Assembly (NCBI GenBank): GCA_013151035.1
Contig: JAADJB010000040.1
Location: 1-64,000 of the forward strand
Length of the DNA stretch: 64,000 bases
Direction: 5' to 3'
Origin: Gammaproteobacteria bacterium
GTDB lineage: Bacteria; Pseudomonadota; Gammaproteobacteria; JAADJB01
Part shown: one piece after another, positions 1-8,268 of the stretch
Numbering within the stretch: the first letter of the stretch is position 1
How the letters are laid out: every line of letters starts with the position of its first letter
Made by a program: the position numbers and the translations under genes
Notes under the pieces: model-generated
Told to the model about the DNA's origin: nothing
The model's input: the letters and a program-made list of their open reading frames with translations, nothing else
Database searches by the model: none

Positions 1-23
1 TAAGGAACCTCCAGAGGTACGCT

Positions 24-128
24 GTGGCTAAAAAAATGAAAAAAGAACTCGATTTTGAACAGGCAATGAAGGAACTGGAGGTCCTGGTTGAAAAAATGGA
101 GGGCGGTGACATTAGCTTTGGTGCGTAG
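24..128 (+). pseudogene. xseB 5' fragment (duplicated, truncated exonuclease VII small subunit)
   Basis: Bases 1 to about 90 are identical to 2454 to about 2543, which cover the leader and first 22 codons of the intact xseB. The GTG start is at 24. The copy lacks a 9-base segment present in the intact gene, then diverges and stops after 34 codons in a TAG that belongs to the palindromic repeat at 120-140. It lacks most of the domain and is very unlikely to function. The duplication may continue to the left of the window, so whether this is the end of a larger repeat cannot be seen. Confidence 0.85.
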
Positions 129-140
129 TACGCACCCTAC
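120..140. repeat. GGTGCGTAGTACGCACC palindromic repeat
   Basis: One of about fourteen copies in this window of a 22-bp palindrome with consensus GGTAGGGTGCGYRNYRCGCACC. Here it sits exactly at the break of the xseB fragment and supplies its stop codon. Confidence 0.8.
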
Positions 141-212
141 TACCATCGCGCTCGATGGGGTCAGAGCCAAAAAACGGATCTGAGACCCCGGTTCGGAGTG
201 ATACAAGTAAGC

Positions 213-1709
213 CTACTCAAAGCGGTTGGCCCAGATGTTATTACGCACACCATCAGATTGATACCATACCGCGAGGGCATTACCATTGCCATCGAAGGCT
301 ATTTGAGGATAACCTGCGCCCCCGGTATTGTCGGTTTCAATCAGCGTGGCAGTACCCCAGCTAGTACCATCAAAGCGGTTGGCCCAGATGTTATTACGCA
401 CACCATCAGATTGATGCCAGGCTGCAAGTGCGTTGCCATTACTATCAAAGGCGATGTCAGGAAAAACTGCTTCCCCAGCATCGTCGGTTTCAATCAGCGT
501 GGCAGTACCCCAGCTAGTACCATCAAAGCGGTTAGCCCAGATGTTAGCACGAATACCATCGGATTGACTCCACACCGCAAGCGCATTGCCGTTACCATCA
601 AAGGCGATGTCAGGAAAAACGGCTTCCCCAGCATTGTCGGTTTCAATCAGCGTGGCAGCACCCCAACTGGTGCCATCAAAGCGGTTAGCCCAAATATTAC
701 TACGCGCACCATCAGATTGATGCCACACCGCGATGGCATTTCCATTTCCATCAAAGGTGATTTTAGGAGCAGATGCCCCACCTGCATTGTCGGTCTCAAT
801 CAGCGTGGCAGCACCCCAGCTGGTGCCATCAAAGCGGTTGGCCCAGATGTTATTGCGCACACCATCAGATTGAAACCACGCCGCAAGCGCATTACCATTG
901 CCATCAAAGGCAATTACAGGACTATATGCATCCCCTGCATTGTCGGTCTCAATCAGCGTGGCAGCACCCCAGCTGGTGCCATCAAAGCGGTTGGCCCAGA
1001 TATTATTACTTACCCCATCGTATTGAGACCACACCACAATGGCATTACCGTTGCCATCAAAGGCAATTTTATGACCATATGCATCCCCTGCATTGTCGGT
1101 CTCAATCAGTTCGGCGGCATCCCAACTGGTACCATCAAAGCGACTGGCCCAAATATTATCGCGGGCACCATCGTATTGAGACCACACCGCGATGGCATTG
1201 CCATTGCCATCAAAGGCAACTCGAGGACTATCCGCATCCCCTGCATTGTTGGTTTCAATCAGTTCGGCGGTACTCCAAGCAACATCGGCAGTGGTAAAAG
1301 ACCAACTGTAATTGACAGCCAGGGCATTACCACTAAGATCTGTGATCGCGGTGCTCAACGTCGCGGTATAAGAAGCGAGGACGGCAAGCTTACGATTTGG
1401 AATTAAACTCGCCACATTATTTACGCCATCAAAGCTAACGGTGCTACTAATATTACCCGATCCTGATTTTGCCAGCGAAAAGCTGGCTGCATTGACCGTT
1501 ACAGCAAATATATCTTCGTCAAAGGTTGCGGTAAGAATGTTATTGCGGGCCACAGCAGTGGCGGCAGCCACAGGAGAGGTGCTGCTGACGGTTGGTGGAG
1601 TTGTATCCACTTTGTTTCCTGAATCTTTATTACATGCTGATAAGAAAATGGGTACAAATAAACAGAGACATAACTTCCATTTTGTCGATATTGTTCTGCA
1701 GGCGATCAT
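213..1709 (-). CDS. Lipoprotein with Ig-like domain and seven 51-residue tandem repeats
   Basis: Predicted surface or periplasmic lipoprotein of unknown function. I chose ATG 1709 (498 aa) because GGGAG lies seven bases upstream; an in-frame ATG at 1742 would add 11 residues before the signal sequence. The N-terminus is a lipoprotein signal with lipobox LSAC and modified Cys26. Residues about 38-140 resemble the SbsA-type Ig-like fold (Big_5): it starts DTTPPTV and contains F.E.I and LSGNAL motifs. The rest is seven repeats of 51 residues (153 bp) with the pattern IAFDGNGNA-AVW-Q-DG-NIWA-RFDGTSW-A-LIETD. This spacing suggests a beta-propeller or beta-solenoid, which is inference. The last repeat stops at RFE where the others continue RFDGTSWG, so the 3' end may have been cut and capped by foreign DNA. 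The neighbours (xseB fragment, IS91 debris) suggest acquired DNA. Confidence 0.75.
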   Translation of the reverse strand: MIACRTISTKWKLCLCLFVPIFLSACNKDSGNKVDTTPPTVSSTSPVAAATAVARNNILTATFDEDIFAVTVNAASFSLAKSGSGNISSTVSFDGVNNVASLIPNRKLAVLASYTATLSTAITDLSGNALAVNYSWSFTTADVAWSTAELIETNNAGDADSPRVAFDGNGNAIAVWSQYDGARDNIWASRFDGTSWDAAELIETDNAGDAYGHKIAFDGNGNAIVVWSQYDGVSNNIWANRFDGTSWGAATLIETDNAGDAYSPVIAFDGNGNALAAWFQSDGVRNNIWANRFDGTSWGAATLIETDNAGGASAPKITFDGNGNAIAVWHQSDGARSNIWANRFDGTSWGAATLIETDNAGEAVFPDIAFDGNGNALAVWSQSDGIRANIWANRFDGTSWGTATLIETDDAGEAVFPDIAFDSNGNALAAWHQSDGVRNNIWANRFDGTSWGTATLIETDNTGGAGYPQIAFDGNGNALAVWYQSDGVRNNIWANRFE

Positions 1710-2006
1710 TGAATTTCTCCCTATTGCGATGTATAAGTCCACTGATTGAAGTGCAATGAAGTATAAACACCGCCCCTAAAAGTATAGGAAGAATAAACAC
1801 CCTTTTACCAAAAGTCCAGATCAAATCTCAACCCACTAACTCACTAAACCTGTAAATCCCCAGCTTTTTTCATAAACTCAATGAATTCTTTACCCTTCCA
1901 ACCGTTCTTTGCAACCGGTTTTTATCCATTCTCACACAAAAACCAACAGGTAAACCTGCCGACTATTTTAAGTTCGCAGCATCATGCAACACATCATATT
2001 CCCATA

Positions 2007-2219
2007 TCAATCAAATAAACTCTTTTGTGGCGGTGCACGAGACTCTGGCAAACAAACAGTATCTACTGAAGCCGTCTCTTTATCTTTCAAGTGAGATAGT
2101 ATCTTATCAATTACCACCTGATCTTCTATACAGGCAATAACCTTCATCGCTCCACCACATTGACTACAGGTTTCGATGTCAATATTGAATACCCGTTTTA
2201 GCCGTTGCGCCCAGCTCAA
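2007..2219 (-). pseudogene. IS91-type transposase, C-terminal fragment
   Basis: About 70 codons reading SWAQRLKRVFNIDIE, then a CSQCGG zinc-ribbon half and KVIACIEDQVVIDKIL, and ending in a PESRAPP tail. This is the characteristic C-terminus of IS91-family (Y2) transposases. An in-frame TGA lies two codons upstream of the first homologous residues, so it cannot be expressed as part of a full protein. Confidence 0.75.
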
Positions 2220-2255
2220 ATATCACATGGGTTGTGCCATCTTTGTACGGTGTCT

Positions 2256-2387
2256 TCAATTAATAACGCACTTTTCCATGTAGTAATGAAAGTCGTCGTA
2301 ATATTTATCAATTATCTGATAAAGTAGAGTTTGTTCAGGATGATAATGTATATACGCTGATACATTTCCACTGGCATTCCTTGCCAT
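2256..2387 (-). pseudogene. IS91-type transposase, N-terminal fragment
   Basis: An ATG at 2387 opens 43 codons beginning MARNASGNVSAY and continuing YHPEQTLLYQIIDKYYDDF, which matches the usual start of IS91-type transposases (PEQTLLYQ...YY..F). It ends at TGA 2256-2258, and the homology resumes only at the C-terminal piece. Short, so moderate confidence. Confidence 0.6.
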
Positions 2388-2476
2388 AATAAAGCCATTG
2401 ACCTGTAATCCCCCCCTGAGTTAACTTACACAGGTCAATAATCAAAGGCTCCTTAAGGAACCTCCAGAGGTACGCT

Positions 2477-2728
2477 GTGGCTAAAAAAATGAAAAAAGAA
2501 CTCGATTTTGAACAGGCAATGAAGGAACTGGAGGTCCTGGTTGACCTGGTTGAGAAAATGGAGGGTGGCGAGATCAATCTGGAACAATCTCTGGATAGCT
2601 TTGAACGAGGCATTGAGCTAACCCGTATTTGCCAACAGACTCTACAATCAGCCGAACAAAAGGTTGAGATCCTGTTGGAAAAAAATGGTCAGCAGAGAGC
2701 CGAAGCATTTAATCCGGAAAACATCTGA
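2477..2728 (+). CDS. xseB: Exodeoxyribonuclease VII small subunit
   Basis: XseB partners XseA in exonuclease VII, which degrades single-stranded DNA to acid-soluble oligonucleotides in the cytoplasm. The 83-residue product has the family pattern: FEQAMKELEVLV, then LEQSLDSFERGIELTR, then a C-terminal helix with the Q.LQ.AEQKVEIL motif. GTG 2477 is taken as start; ATG 2492 would remove five residues. Eight bases separate it from ispA, as in the usual xseB-ispA operon. Its first 90 bases are duplicated at the window's left edge. Confidence 0.93.
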   Translation: MAKKMKKELDFEQAMKELEVLVDLVEKMEGGEINLEQSLDSFERGIELTRICQQTLQSAEQKVEILLEKNGQQRAEAFNPENI

Positions 2729-2736
2729 TAAAACTT

Positions 2737-3636
2737 ATGAACCCTCAGTTACAACCGTTACTAGACTATTACGCACAACAGGTTGATCAGACACTGGAAC
2801 GACATCTCCCTGACCCCAAAATTCATCCATCCAGCTTGCATCAGGCCATGCGTTACTCGGTATTCAATGGTGGTAAACGGATTCGTCCCTTACTCGTCTA
2901 TCTCAGTGGTCGCGCCCTCGGTGTAACAGAAGAGAGATTACATAGACCTGCTTGTGCCGTTGAACTCATCCATGCCTACTCACTTATCCACGATGACTTG
3001 CCTGCCATGGACGATGATGATCTACGTCGCGGTCGTGCCACCTGTCATATCAAATATAATGAGGCAACAGCAATACTTGCCGGCGATGCACTGCAAACCC
3101 TCGCCTTTCAAATCCTTGCCGGAGAATATGGTGATAGTAGCGATGCCGCTATCAACATGCGTATGCTACAAACTCTGACGCATGCTGCCGGATCCAGGGG
3201 CATGGTGGGCGGGCAGGCAATTGACCTCGAAGCTACCGGCAAACAAATTAATGCCACCGAACTAGAGAATATGCACATCCACAAGACGGGCGCACTAATC
3301 AGGGCAAGCGTCCTGTTAGGAGCACTCTGCCAGCCACAGGAAGCCGATGAGTCAATCATTAAAAGCCTGGATCATTATGCTAAATGTATCGGCTTATCCT
3401 TCCAGATTCAGGATGATATTCTTGATGAAGAGGGTGATACCCAGGTGCTAGGCAAGACCGTTGGCAGTGATCATGCATTGAACAAGGCAACCTATCCTGC
3501 ACTGCTGGGTCTGGGCGAGGCGCGCAAGCAAGCTCTGGAATTGCATCAGGAGGCGATCAACAGCCTGCAAGAACTGGATCAACGTGCTGATCCTTTGCGT
3601 TGGTTATCTGCCCATATTATCGAACGTGATCATTAG
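2737..3636 (+). CDS. ispA: (2E,6E)-Farnesyl diphosphate synthase
   Basis: Condenses IPP with DMAPP and GPP to make farnesyl diphosphate for quinone, undecaprenyl and other isoprenoid synthesis. 299 aa, normal for the family. GGKRIRP is at residues 45-51, the first aspartate-rich motif (DDLPAMDDDD) at about 86-95, and the second (DDILDEEGD) at 226-234. It follows xseB by 8 bp. A palindromic repeat starts on the last base of its TAG stop. dxs, the usual next gene, lies almost 10 kb further on. Confidence 0.96.
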   Translation: MNPQLQPLLDYYAQQVDQTLERHLPDPKIHPSSLHQAMRYSVFNGGKRIRPLLVYLSGRALGVTEERLHRPACAVELIHAYSLIHDDLPAMDDDDLRRGRATCHIKYNEATAILAGDALQTLAFQILAGEYGDSSDAAINMRMLQTLTHAAGSRGMVGGQAIDLEATGKQINATELENMHIHKTGALIRASVLLGALCQPQEADESIIKSLDHYAKCIGLSFQIQDDILDEEGDTQVLGKTVGSDHALNKATYPALLGLGEARKQALELHQEAINSLQELDQRADPLRWLSAHIIERDH

Positions 3637-3657
3637 GTAGGGTGCGCACTGCGCACC
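3636..3657. repeat. GGTAGGGTGCG palindromic repeat after ispA
   Basis: Perfect 22-bp family member with GCGCACTGCGC centre. It overlaps the G of the ispA stop codon and may protect or terminate the ispA transcript (inference). Confidence 0.8.
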
Positions 3658-3683
3658 AACAACCTTGATACAACAAAATGGTC

Positions 3684-3689
3684 TATAAT
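3684..3689 (+). promoter_or_regulatory. Possible -10 box for the fatty-acid block
   Basis: TATAAT 52 bases before the ATG at 3741, inside the only gap between ispA and the next gene. A TTGATA at 3665-3670 is too close (13 bp) for a good -35, so the call is tentative. Confidence 0.35.
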
Positions 3690-3740
3690 TTACGGCAACA
3701 ACACGTTTCCTTTAATTAATTTAAGGATAAAGAAAAGCCC

Positions 3741-4685
3741 ATGGTGACATTTGGTATCAAAAAACGTTTGCTACACGCCTTCACCCATTGGTTGAACCAT
3801 GAATCCACGTCTAATCTAAATCTTGCACCACTCTCCAGCTTTGATCGTCTATGTTATGAAGTTCGCCCGGGTGATGTCATCCTGATCGAGGGACGTAGTC
3901 GTGTTTCGGAGGTCATCAAGACCATCACCCAAAGCCCCTGGACTCATTCGGCACTTTACATTGGTCATCTCTACGAACTGGAAAATCCTGCTCTACAGAA
4001 AACACTGGTCAATGAATATCATCTGGAAATGGGTAAACCCTATATTATTGAGGCACTGCTTGGCGAAGGCACGGTTATTTATCCATTGGAAAAATACAGC
4101 AAGGAACATATACGCATCTGCCGACCCAATGGACTATCACCCGAAGATACGCGCACAGTGGTCGGCTACGCAATCAACCGACTGGGCAGTGATTACGATA
4201 TTCGCCACTTGCTCGATCTGGCGCGTTTCATGCTCCCCTATAATATCCTGCCACGCCGTTGGCGTTCTTGCCTATTTTCACATAAACCAGGCCTACAGAC
4301 TCGTACTGTGTGCTCCACCATGATTGGAGAGGCCTTCCAGACGGTACGTTTCCCTATCCTGCCCTTTGCCGAAAAGACAGCTGATAACAAGATTCACCTG
4401 TACCAGCGTAATCCACGCCTGCTAACACCACGCGACTTTGATTTTTCACCCTATTTCGATATTATAAAATACCCTTTTTTCAACCTCAACGATCTATCCC
4501 TCTACCGCCATCTACCTTGGGCCAATGCCGATCTGTATTGCAATAACCCGGATGACTGCTACACCACCGAAACCACCAACACCCCGGCAGCAGACTGCGC
4601 TAAATCCAGAACTCCCTCGGAAGAGTTAGAGTCAACTGGCACAATATCCGCAACAGAGCCGGACGCATCCAGGGGGAAACCATGA
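3741..4685 (+). CDS. YiiX/C92-type permuted NlpC/P60-like cysteine hydrolase
   Basis: 314 aa. Residues 41-200 match the permuted papain-like fold of the YiiX/YebB (peptidase C92) group. RPGDVILIEG is at 42-51; the catalytic His is in WTHSALYIG (His69); Glu104 lies in YIIEALLGEG; the nucleophile is probably Cys191 in TVCSTMIGEAF. Members of the wider fold act on peptide, thioester or acyl bonds, and the true substrate is unknown. The C-terminal 45 residues are low-complexity and polar. ATG 3741 follows AAGGATAAAG. The stop overlaps the fadE-like start by 4 bp (ATGA), so it is co-translated with acyl-CoA metabolism genes. An acyl-ester or lipid substrate is therefore plausible but not shown. 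Confidence 0.7.
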   Translation: MVTFGIKKRLLHAFTHWLNHESTSNLNLAPLSSFDRLCYEVRPGDVILIEGRSRVSEVIKTITQSPWTHSALYIGHLYELENPALQKTLVNEYHLEMGKPYIIEALLGEGTVIYPLEKYSKEHIRICRPNGLSPEDTRTVVGYAINRLGSDYDIRHLLDLARFMLPYNILPRRWRSCLFSHKPGLQTRTVCSTMIGEAFQTVRFPILPFAEKTADNKIHLYQRNPRLLTPRDFDFSPYFDIIKYPFFNLNDLSLYRHLPWANADLYCNNPDDCYTTETTNTPAADCAKSRTPSEELESTGTISATEPDASRGKP

Positions 4686-6940
4686 GCCCACAGTCCGGAC
4701 ATCAGCAAAGCTGGCGGCTACGTCGGATATCTGCACCACTATTAAAGATGTTCCGAAAAATAACACCGCATATGTCACAAACTGAACGTGAGGCACTGGC
4801 CGCTGGTTCGGTATGGTGGGACGGTGAATTATTCAGTGGTCGACCCGATTGGGATAAACTCCGTCAACTGCCATCCCCTCATCTAAGCGCCGAGGAACAG
4901 GCCTTTCTCGATGGCCCGGTAGACCAACTGTGCGCTATGCTCAACGACTGGGAAATCACCGAGCAACGCGAGGACCTGTCACCCGAAGTCTGGGCCTTTA
5001 TTAAAAATAATGGTTTCTTCAGCCTGATCATCCCTAAGTCTTACGGCGGCCTGGACTATTCCGCTCTCGCTCATTCTGCCATTGTCATGAAGATATCAAC
5101 CCGTAGTATCACCGCGGCGGTCACCGTGATGGTACCCAACTCACTGGGGCCAGCCAAGTTGCTACTGGAGTACGGCACCGAGGAACAGAAGAATCATTAC
5201 CTGCCACGACTGGCATCAGGTGAGGAGGTTCCTTGCTTTGCACTGACTAACCCCCATGCGGGAAGTGATGCTGGGGGCATCCCCGATTACGGCATTGTCT
5301 ATCGACAGGATTTTCAGGGGGAAAAAGATGTGCTCGGTATGCGCCTGACCTGGGAAAAACGCTATATTACCTTAGGTCCGGTTGCCTCCCTGCTGGGGTT
5401 GGCATTCAAACTCTACGACCCTGATAAGCTGTTAAGCGAAGAAACCGATCGTGGCATTACCCTGGCACTGATCCCCACCGATACTGAGGGGGTGAATATT
5501 GGTCGTCGCCACAACCCACTTAACATCCCCTTCATGACCGGCCCTAATAGCGGCGAGAATGTCTTTGTACCCCTCGACTGGATTATCGGTGGCCAGCAAC
5601 GCATTGGTCAGGGCTGGCGCATGCTGATGGAATGTCTCGCCGATGGTCGCGGCATCTCCCTACCGGCATTGAGTACCGGAGCAGGCAAATTGGCAGCGCG
5701 TAGTATGGGTGCCTATGCGCGTATTCGTACCCAGTTCAAAATGCCTATTGGTCGCTTCGAGGGAGTTGAAGAGGCATTGGCTCGTATTGCTGGTTATACC
5801 TATATGATGGATGCCGCACGCACCCTCACGGCTTGCGCACTGGATCAAGGTGAAAAGCCCTCGGTGATCTCAGCAATCGTCAAATACCACCTCACCGAAC
5901 GTATGCGCAAGGTCGTCAACGATGCCATGGATATCCTTGGTGGCGCGGGTATCTGTCTTGGCCCACGCAATATCATGGGACGCGCCTACCAGGGCATTCC
6001 TATCAGCATCACTGTAGAGGGTGCCAACATCCTCACCCGCAGCATGATCATCTTTGGTCAGGGGGCGATTCGCAGTCACCCTTATGTATTCAAGGAAATG
6101 GAGGCCCTGAATGAAAAAGACCCTGTATTGTCACTGGAAAAATTTGATCGCGCACTGTTCGGCCACATACGCTTTGTGATAAAAAACAGCCTCCGTAGCC
6201 TATTCCATGCCATCACCGGTTCACACCTAATCTCTATCCATGCCCCCAACCCCAGTCGCCGCTACTACCAGCACCTCACCCGCATGAGTGCTGCCTTTGC
6301 CCTGCTCACCGATGCCGCATTGATCACATTGGGTGGCACCCTGAAACGCAAGGAATTACTCTCGGCACGACTCGGCGACATACTTAGCCACCTGTATCTT
6401 GCCTCAGCAGCGCTCAAACACTTCGAGGATCAAGGCTGTCCGGAATCAGATCAGGCTCTTTTACACTGGAGCTGCCAATATTCACTATCAGAGATCCAGC
6501 GAGCCATCAACGGACTATTGCAAAACCTGCCTAACCGCCCACTCGCCTTTTTACTGCGCGCGATAATCTTCCCGTTAGGACAACATTTCTCACCACCCGA
6601 TGACCGACTCGGACACCAGCTTGCCGAGCAATTACTAAGCCCCTCTAATGGGCGCGACCGTCTCACTGATGGCATCTATCTACCCAGCGCAAGAAACGAA
6701 TCAATCTCCCGACTGGAAGATGCCTTGATCAAGGTCATACAGGCAGAGGATGCTGAACATAAACTGCGTCAAGGCCTGCACGACTACAAGGTCAATTATC
6801 ATGGCATCGAAGGGATGCTCCAGGCCGGGATTAAAGAAGCTATAATTACTGAGCAGGATGCCGAACTCATTCGTACAGCCGATGCCGCACGCACAGCCGT
6901 CATCAAGGTCGATGACTTCCAGAATAAATCAGTTCAATAA
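4682..6940 (+). CDS. fadE: Acyl-CoA dehydrogenase, FadE type
   Basis: Catalyses the FAD-dependent first step of beta-oxidation, acyl-CoA to trans-2-enoyl-CoA. 752 aa, somewhat shorter than E. coli FadE (about 814) mainly at the N-terminus. The acyl-CoA dehydrogenase core begins near residue 80: flavin/substrate segment FALTNPHAGSDAGG at about 186-199, a central W.KRYITLGPVA strand, ITVEGANILTRSMIIFGQG near 445, and the FadE-specific helical C-terminal domain (DUF1974) thereafter. It overlaps the upstream hydrolase by 4 bp and is followed after 17 bp by the thiolase. Confidence 0.9.
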   Translation: MSPQSGHQQSWRLRRISAPLLKMFRKITPHMSQTEREALAAGSVWWDGELFSGRPDWDKLRQLPSPHLSAEEQAFLDGPVDQLCAMLNDWEITEQREDLSPEVWAFIKNNGFFSLIIPKSYGGLDYSALAHSAIVMKISTRSITAAVTVMVPNSLGPAKLLLEYGTEEQKNHYLPRLASGEEVPCFALTNPHAGSDAGGIPDYGIVYRQDFQGEKDVLGMRLTWEKRYITLGPVASLLGLAFKLYDPDKLLSEETDRGITLALIPTDTEGVNIGRRHNPLNIPFMTGPNSGENVFVPLDWIIGGQQRIGQGWRMLMECLADGRGISLPALSTGAGKLAARSMGAYARIRTQFKMPIGRFEGVEEALARIAGYTYMMDAARTLTACALDQGEKPSVISAIVKYHLTERMRKVVNDAMDILGGAGICLGPRNIMGRAYQGIPISITVEGANILTRSMIIFGQGAIRSHPYVFKEMEALNEKDPVLSLEKFDRALFGHIRFVIKNSLRSLFHAITGSHLISIHAPNPSRRYYQHLTRMSAAFALLTDAALITLGGTLKRKELLSARLGDILSHLYLASAALKHFEDQGCPESDQALLHWSCQYSLSEIQRAINGLLQNLPNRPLAFLLRAIIFPLGQHFSPPDDRLGHQLAEQLLSPSNGRDRLTDGIYLPSARNESISRLEDALIKVIQAEDAEHKLRQGLHDYKVNYHGIEGMLQAGIKEAIITEQDAELIRTADAARTAVIKVDDFQNKSVQ

Positions 6941-6957
6941 CGGGATATAAAACCAAC

Positions 6958-8268
6958 ATGACGGAAACGGATAACAGCAATAACGAACGCACCGTCTATA
7001 TCGTTGATGGCAGCCGTACCCCGCAACTCAAAGTGCGTAACAAACCCGGCCCCTTCCATGCCACTGAACTTGCTATCGCTTGTGCTCGGCCACTGCTGAC
7101 ACGCCAACCCTTTGAACCCGATGCCTTCGATGAGATCATTATGGGCTGTGTCATGCCTGGCCCGGATGAGGTCAATATTGCCCGCCTGATTGCCCTGCGC
7201 CTGGGTTGTGGCGAACAGACCCCCGCCTGGACGGTGCAACGTAACTGCGCCTCGGGTATGCAGGCACTGGATTGTGCCGCTGCTAACATCCGTAGTGGTC
7301 AGGCAGATCTGATACTCGCCGGTGGTGTAGAGGCAATGAGCCATGCACCGGTATTGTTCAATACTGCTATGGTGAACTGGCTGGGGGCATGGAACAGCGC
7401 CAAAACTCTGCCTCAGCGACTACAAGTGCTAGGACAATTACGCCCTGCCTTTTTCAAACCCGTTATCGGTCTACTGTGTGGTCTAAGTGATCCCATTGTC
7501 GGTCTATCCATGGGACAAACCGCAGAAAATTTGGCCTACCGTTTTAATATTAATCGTGACGAAATGGATGCCTATGCGGTACGCAGTCACCAACGTCTGA
7601 CACAGGCTATCAAGGAAGGCTATTTATCCGAAATCGAGGTGCTCTACGATACCCACGGCAAGGTCTATAGCCACGATGATGGTGTACGCGAGGATTCCTC
7701 GGTAGAAAAATTGGGTCATCTACAGCCGGTATTTGATCGTCCCTTTGGTGCTGTCACTGCTGGCAACAGTGCGCAGATCACCGATGGGGCAAGCATACTG
7801 ATCCTCGCCAGCACCACAGCGGTAGAAAAATATAACCTGAAGGTACGTGGCGAGATAAAGGCTTGTCAATGGGCCGGACTAGATCCCGCTCAGATGGGGT
7901 TAGGTCCCGTACACGCCGTCACGCAATTACTCCAGAACAAGCAGCTAAAACTTGAAGATATTGATTACTGGGAGATCAATGAGGCCTTTGCCGCCCAGAT
8001 CATTGCCTGTCTACGCGCCTGGGAAGATAAAGATTACTGCCGTAAAGAACTAGGGCTGGAGACCGCACTTGGCAGCATCGACCAAGAACGCCTTAATATT
8101 GATGGCGGTGGTATCAGCTTAGGTCACCCGGTCGGTGCTAGTGGTGCGCGCATTGTCCTGCATCTGCTCTCGGTACTGGAACGTAAACAGGCACAGCGGG
8201 GTATTGCCAGCCTGTGCATTGGTGGTGGTCAGGGTGGTGCGATGCTAATTGAAAGGTTCGAGACATGA
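6958..8268 (+). CDS. fadI: 3-ketoacyl-CoA thiolase / acetyl-CoA C-acyltransferase, FadI type
   Basis: Last step of beta-oxidation: thiolytic cleavage of 3-ketoacyl-CoA to acetyl-CoA. 436 aa, the same length as E. coli FadI. The nucleophile is Cys97 in NCASGMQALD; NEAFAAQ follows; His390 lies in GGGISLGHPVGASGAR; the second catalytic Cys420 is in CIGGGQGGAM. The stop overlaps the start of the FadJ-like gene by 4 bp, consistent with a FadI-FadJ complex. Confidence 0.9.
   Translation: MTETDNSNNERTVYIVDGSRTPQLKVRNKPGPFHATELAIACARPLLTRQPFEPDAFDEIIMGCVMPGPDEVNIARLIALRLGCGEQTPAWTVQRNCASGMQALDCAAANIRSGQADLILAGGVEAMSHAPVLFNTAMVNWLGAWNSAKTLPQRLQVLGQLRPAFFKPVIGLLCGLSDPIVGLSMGQTAENLAYRFNINRDEMDAYAVRSHQRLTQAIKEGYLSEIEVLYDTHGKVYSHDDGVREDSSVEKLGHLQPVFDRPFGAVTAGNSAQITDGASILILASTTAVEKYNLKVRGEIKACQWAGLDPAQMGLGPVHAVTQLLQNKQLKLEDIDYWEINEAFAAQIIACLRAWEDKDYCRKELGLETALGSIDQERLNIDGGGISLGHPVGASGARIVLHLLSVLERKQAQRGIASLCIGGGQGGAMLIERFET

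Larger units (their letters stand above)
2007..2387 (-). mobile_element. IS91-family element remnant (internally deleted transposase)
   Basis: Two pieces of one transposase remain in the same orientation: the N-terminus at 2256-2387 and the C-terminus at 2007-2219, with the catalytic middle missing. The right edge lies near 2453, where the intact xseB leader begins. IS91 elements move by rolling-circle replication and can carry flanking DNA (family knowledge), which could explain the xseB duplication. I could not define the element's ends. The stretch 1710-2006 between it and the lipoprotein holds only that gene's leader and AT-rich sequence in which I recognise nothing. Confidence 0.65.

Noticed and set aside
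213-1300. CRISPR-like periodicity
   Set aside because: The 153-bp period is continuous coding repeats without spacers.
198-1406. Long plus-strand open frame with repeats (402 codons)
   Set aside because: It is the antisense shadow of the repeat lipoprotein at 213-1709. It lacks a signal or ribosome site, and the minus-strand reading has a lipobox and domain structure.
2335-2613. Minus-strand 92-codon open frame
   Set aside because: It covers the antisense of xseB and a different frame of the IS91 N-terminal fragment; no coding features.
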